A stretch of 7,227 nt of DNA from Thermoleophilia bacterium (lineage in GTDB: Bacteria > Actinomycetota > Thermoleophilia > Gaiellales > SKUG01), in NCBI GenBank assembly GCA_025964455.1, contig JAOPYU010000263.1, positions 1-7,227 of the forward strand, given 5' to 3'. This document shows, in pieces, positions 6,259 through 7,227 of the stretch (the first letter of the stretch is position 1; every line of letters begins with the position of its first letter). Made by a program: the position numbers and the translations under genes. Under the pieces are notes generated by a model, which ran no database searches, had not been told where the DNA came from, and saw only the letters and a program-made list of their open reading frames with translations.

Positions 6259-7227
6259 CTACCCGTCGACCGCCTGATTCCCACTCAGCTCCTCCTCGAG
6301 CACGAGCAGGGCGAGCTGGACGCGGCGCAGCGCCTCGCGCGCACCGATCGCGCCGAGCACGAGCTCGAGGCTGGGGCCACCGGACGTGCCCGTGAGCGCG
6401 ACACGCAGCGGGCGCATCGCGTCGCGTGTGCCGAAGCCCTGCTCGGCGCCGGTCGCTCGGTAGCGGGCGAGGAACGGTGCGGCCCAGACCGGGCCGGTGT
6501 CGGCGCCACCAACGGACGCCGGATCCGCCCGGAGCTCGGCCACGGCGAGCTGGAGCACCGCGTCGGCGCGCTGCAGCTCCTCGCGGCCGGGCAACACGAT
6601 CGCGAGCACGTGGGGCAGGTCGCCGGCCCCCGGCCCGTCGAGCACCAGCCGCAGCTCGCCGCGCAGCGCGACGCGCGTTGGGGCACTCGCCGCGAGTTCG
6701 GCGACGAGCGGCGCGAGCCCGTCGGTCAGGTCCACCAAGGTACCGTCGAGCAGCTCCTCGAGCGGGACGTTCGCCATGTCCTCGCGACCGAGCGACTCGA
6801 GCCGTGCGCGATCCACCTTCGGGGCGCCGGTCGGCACGCGTTCGAGCCGCAGCGCGACTGCCGTGCCGTCAGGCGGCGTGAGGTCGACGGCGCCCTGCCC
6901 GAGCAGTTCGGCGAGGTAGCGCCGGACGGTCACCGGCAGGAACGCCTCGTCGACGAGCTCGTCGAGCGTGCCGAGCGGATCGCGCTTGGAGAGCTTGCGC
7001 CCGTCGCTGTCGCGCAGCAGCGGCAGGTGCGCGAAGGCTGGGGGCGCCGCCTCGAGGGCCTCGAAGATGAGCAGCTGGCGCGCGGTGTTGGTGAGGTGGT
7101 CCTCCCCGCGCACGACGTGCGTGATGGCCAGGTCGACGTCGTCGACCACCGAGGCGAGCAGGTAGCCGGCGGAGCCGTCGGCGCGGCACAGCACCGGATC
7201 ACCGAACGAGCCGGCGGGCACGACCAC
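6259..7227 (-). CDS. gltX: Glutamyl-tRNA synthetase, C-terminal part (truncated by window edge)
   Basis: 322 residues of a class I glutamyl-tRNA synthetase; the N-terminal Rossmann half with the HIGH motif lies beyond 7227. The visible part begins in the catalytic domain with GSFGDPVL and then VVDDVDLAITHVVRGEDHL, highly characteristic of GluRS/GlnRS, followed by TARQLLIFEAL. The KMSKS-type loop is KLSKR (78-82 of the fragment). About 240 residues follow, the normal length for the GluRS anticodon-binding region, which argues against the shorter GluQ-RS modification enzyme. The loop after KLSKR (DPLGTLDELVDEAFLP) and the following segment lack the usual HG and NYLALLGW-like sequence, so this is a divergent member. 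The TAG stop is 58 bases before cysS, and the gene is probably part of the gltX-cysS-rlmB-yacP operon. The charging specificity (Glu only, or also Gln) cannot be decided here. Confidence 0.9.
   Translation of the reverse strand: MVVPAGSFGDPVLCRADGSAGYLLASVVDDVDLAITHVVRGEDHLTNTARQLLIFEALEAAPPAFAHLPLLRDSDGRKLSKRDPLGTLDELVDEAFLPVTVRRYLAELLGQGAVDLTPPDGTAVALRLERVPTGAPKVDRARLESLGREDMANVPLEELLDGTLVDLTDGLAPLVAELAASAPTRVALRGELRLVLDGPGAGDLPHVLAIVLPGREELQRADAVLQLAVAELRADPASVGGADTGPVWAAPFLARYRATGAEQGFGTRDAMRPLRVALTGTSGGPSLELVLGAIGAREALRRVQLALLVLEEELSGNQAVDG

Overview
The window is GC-rich DNA (about two thirds G+C by eye) that is almost fully coding, with short gaps and stop/start overlaps. All six near-complete or complete genes and the large partial gene can be named by family. 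The combination of high G+C, a Spo0H/SigH-type sigma factor and a YacP-type NYN nuclease in one cluster suggests a deep-branching actinobacterium. Thermoleophilia (Solirubrobacter/Conexibacter/Gaiella type) is my best guess, but this is an inference from gene content and not a sequence match.

Left part, plus strand (1-1897): the last 28 codons of an unidentified gene end at 89. A two-gene two-component system follows. It has a six-helix membrane histidine kinase (165-1460), whose kinase core resembles the phytochrome (Cph1-type) family. A single-domain Rcp1-like response regulator (1457-1897) overlaps it by 4 bases (GTGA). The kinase has no visible light-sensing domain, and the regulator has no DNA-binding domain.

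Right part, minus strand, read from 7227 down to 1904: gltX (C-terminal 322 residues, cut by the window edge), cysS, rlmB and rae1/yacP form one tightly packed operon. cysS and rlmB overlap by 8 bases, and rlmB and yacP overlap by 4 (ATGA). A hairpin directly after the yacP stop is a candidate terminator. A 255-base gap follows, holding a candidate promoter and a 60-base imperfect palindrome that would form the very start of the transcript. Then come a SigH-like sigma factor (2357-3040) and an ArfB/YaeJ-type ribosome rescue hydrolase (1904-2350). arfB lies 6 bases after the sigma gene and in the same reading frame. arfB and the response regulator converge with 6 bases between their stop codons.

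The order gltX-cysS-rlmB-yacP-sigH is the order known from Bacillus and other Firmicutes (there with cysE and mrnC inserted), so the cluster looks like a conserved ancestral block. Functionally it covers tRNA charging (Glu, Cys), 23S rRNA methylation, ribosome-associated mRNA cleavage and ribosome rescue, plus an alternative sigma factor. No mobile element, CRISPR array, tRNA or rRNA was seen. The least explained element is the structured leader upstream of sigH.
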